The notes under the pieces: generated by a model
Told to the model about the DNA's origin: nothing
Seen by the model: the letters and a program-made list of their open reading frames with translations, nothing else
Databases searched by the model: none
Position numbers and translations under genes: made by a program
Assembly: GCF_963556105.2 (NCBI RefSeq)
Contig: NZ_OY829944.1
Location: forward strand, 1,523,501 to 1,587,500
Length of the DNA: 64,000 nucleotides
Source of the DNA: an uncultured Tolumonas sp.
Lineage (GTDB): Bacteria; Pseudomonadota; Gammaproteobacteria; Enterobacterales; Aeromonadaceae
Direction: 5' to 3'
In this document: positions 63,856 to 64,000 of the stretch, one piece after another
Layout: the number at the start of each line of letters is the position of its first letter
How positions within the stretch are numbered: the stretch's first letter is position 1

Positions 63856-64000
63856 GTCGCCGACTGAAAAATATAATGAATCAGAACTGCTTTTGCCGAA
63901 AAATTTTTCATACTCATGGATAGCAAAAGAATCCATCATGCCAGAGATATGATCAATAACAATTCTTTCTTTTGGTTCTTCTAATTTTCGTAGTTCCGGA
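63850..64000 (-). CDS. dGTP triphosphohydrolase-type HD protein, C-terminal end (c85, partial)
   Basis: The last 49 residues of a gene that continues right of the window. RIVIDHISGMMDSFAIHEYE, then KFFG, matches the C-terminal helix of dGTPase-like HD-domain proteins (vcDyIaGMTDrfA..ey..lf pattern). Such enzymes cut dNTPs into nucleosides and triphosphate; as cassette or island genes they can starve phages of dNTPs. The HD motif itself is outside the window. Confidence 0.8.
   Translation of the reverse strand, partial: PELRKLEEPKERIVIDHISGMMDSFAIHEYEKFFGKSSSDSLYFSVGDL

Noticed and set aside
1-64000. Integron integrase, attI, tRNA or rRNA genes
   Set aside because: I looked for them and see none; the orientation of the array suggests that the integrase lies to the right of the window.

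Overview
The window is one uninterrupted stretch of a very large (chromosomal, sedentary-type) integron cassette array. I count about 85 cassettes. Each starts on its left with an attC site and carries its gene to the right of that site on the minus strand. Only three genes run the other way: a ParD-like/RelE-like toxin-antitoxin pair and a glutathione S-transferase, each in a cassette with upstream promoter-like sequence. All other genes read right to left, so the integrase gene and attI should lie beyond the right edge; neither is in the window. There are no rRNA, tRNA or housekeeping operons. Low G+C, the gene families and the array style suggest a gammaproteobacterium of the Vibrionales/Aeromonadales/Alteromonadales kind. 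This is inference and I cannot name a species.

The attC sites are short (55-60 bp) or of a longer form (76-87 bp). In almost every cassette the 7-base arm at its far right end is the reverse complement of the arm at the right of its own attC, which fixes cassette borders one by one. Within the sites the two stem strands co-vary, and two unpaired bases sit at fixed places on the plus strand, as expected for folded single-strand substrates of IntI.

About 65 cassettes carry genes. Many look like phage-defence or toxin-antitoxin functions: eleven proteins with a HEPN-like R-x4-6-H motif, a Phd/ParE pair, a Panacea pair, a ParD/RelE pair, AbiGi-, FRG-, DUF4062- and DUF2971-type proteins, PD-(D/E)XK and Vsr-like nucleases, a trypsin-like protease, a putAbiC-like membrane protein, an ion channel beside a filterless paralogue, and the C-terminus of a dGTPase-type HD hydrolase at the right edge. 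The rest are acetyltransferases (GNAT), NADAR proteins (two copies), VOC, GFA, HIT, cupin, nitrilase and Cdd1-like proteins, two helix-turn-helix/2TM regulators, and many small membrane or secreted proteins of unknown role.

About twenty cassettes have no convincing gene and fall into repeat families: family A (nine copies, about 400 bp), family B (six copies, about 290 bp) and family C (six copies, with an 82-codon frame). Remnants of a fourth family (D) are fused into gene-bearing cassettes. Two full copies and one partial copy of an IS110-family element sit at exactly the same point and in the same orientation inside long-form attC sites. Each full copy has a structured non-coding end with the features of a bridge (seek) RNA.

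Cassettes are numbered c1 to c85 from left to right in the entries.
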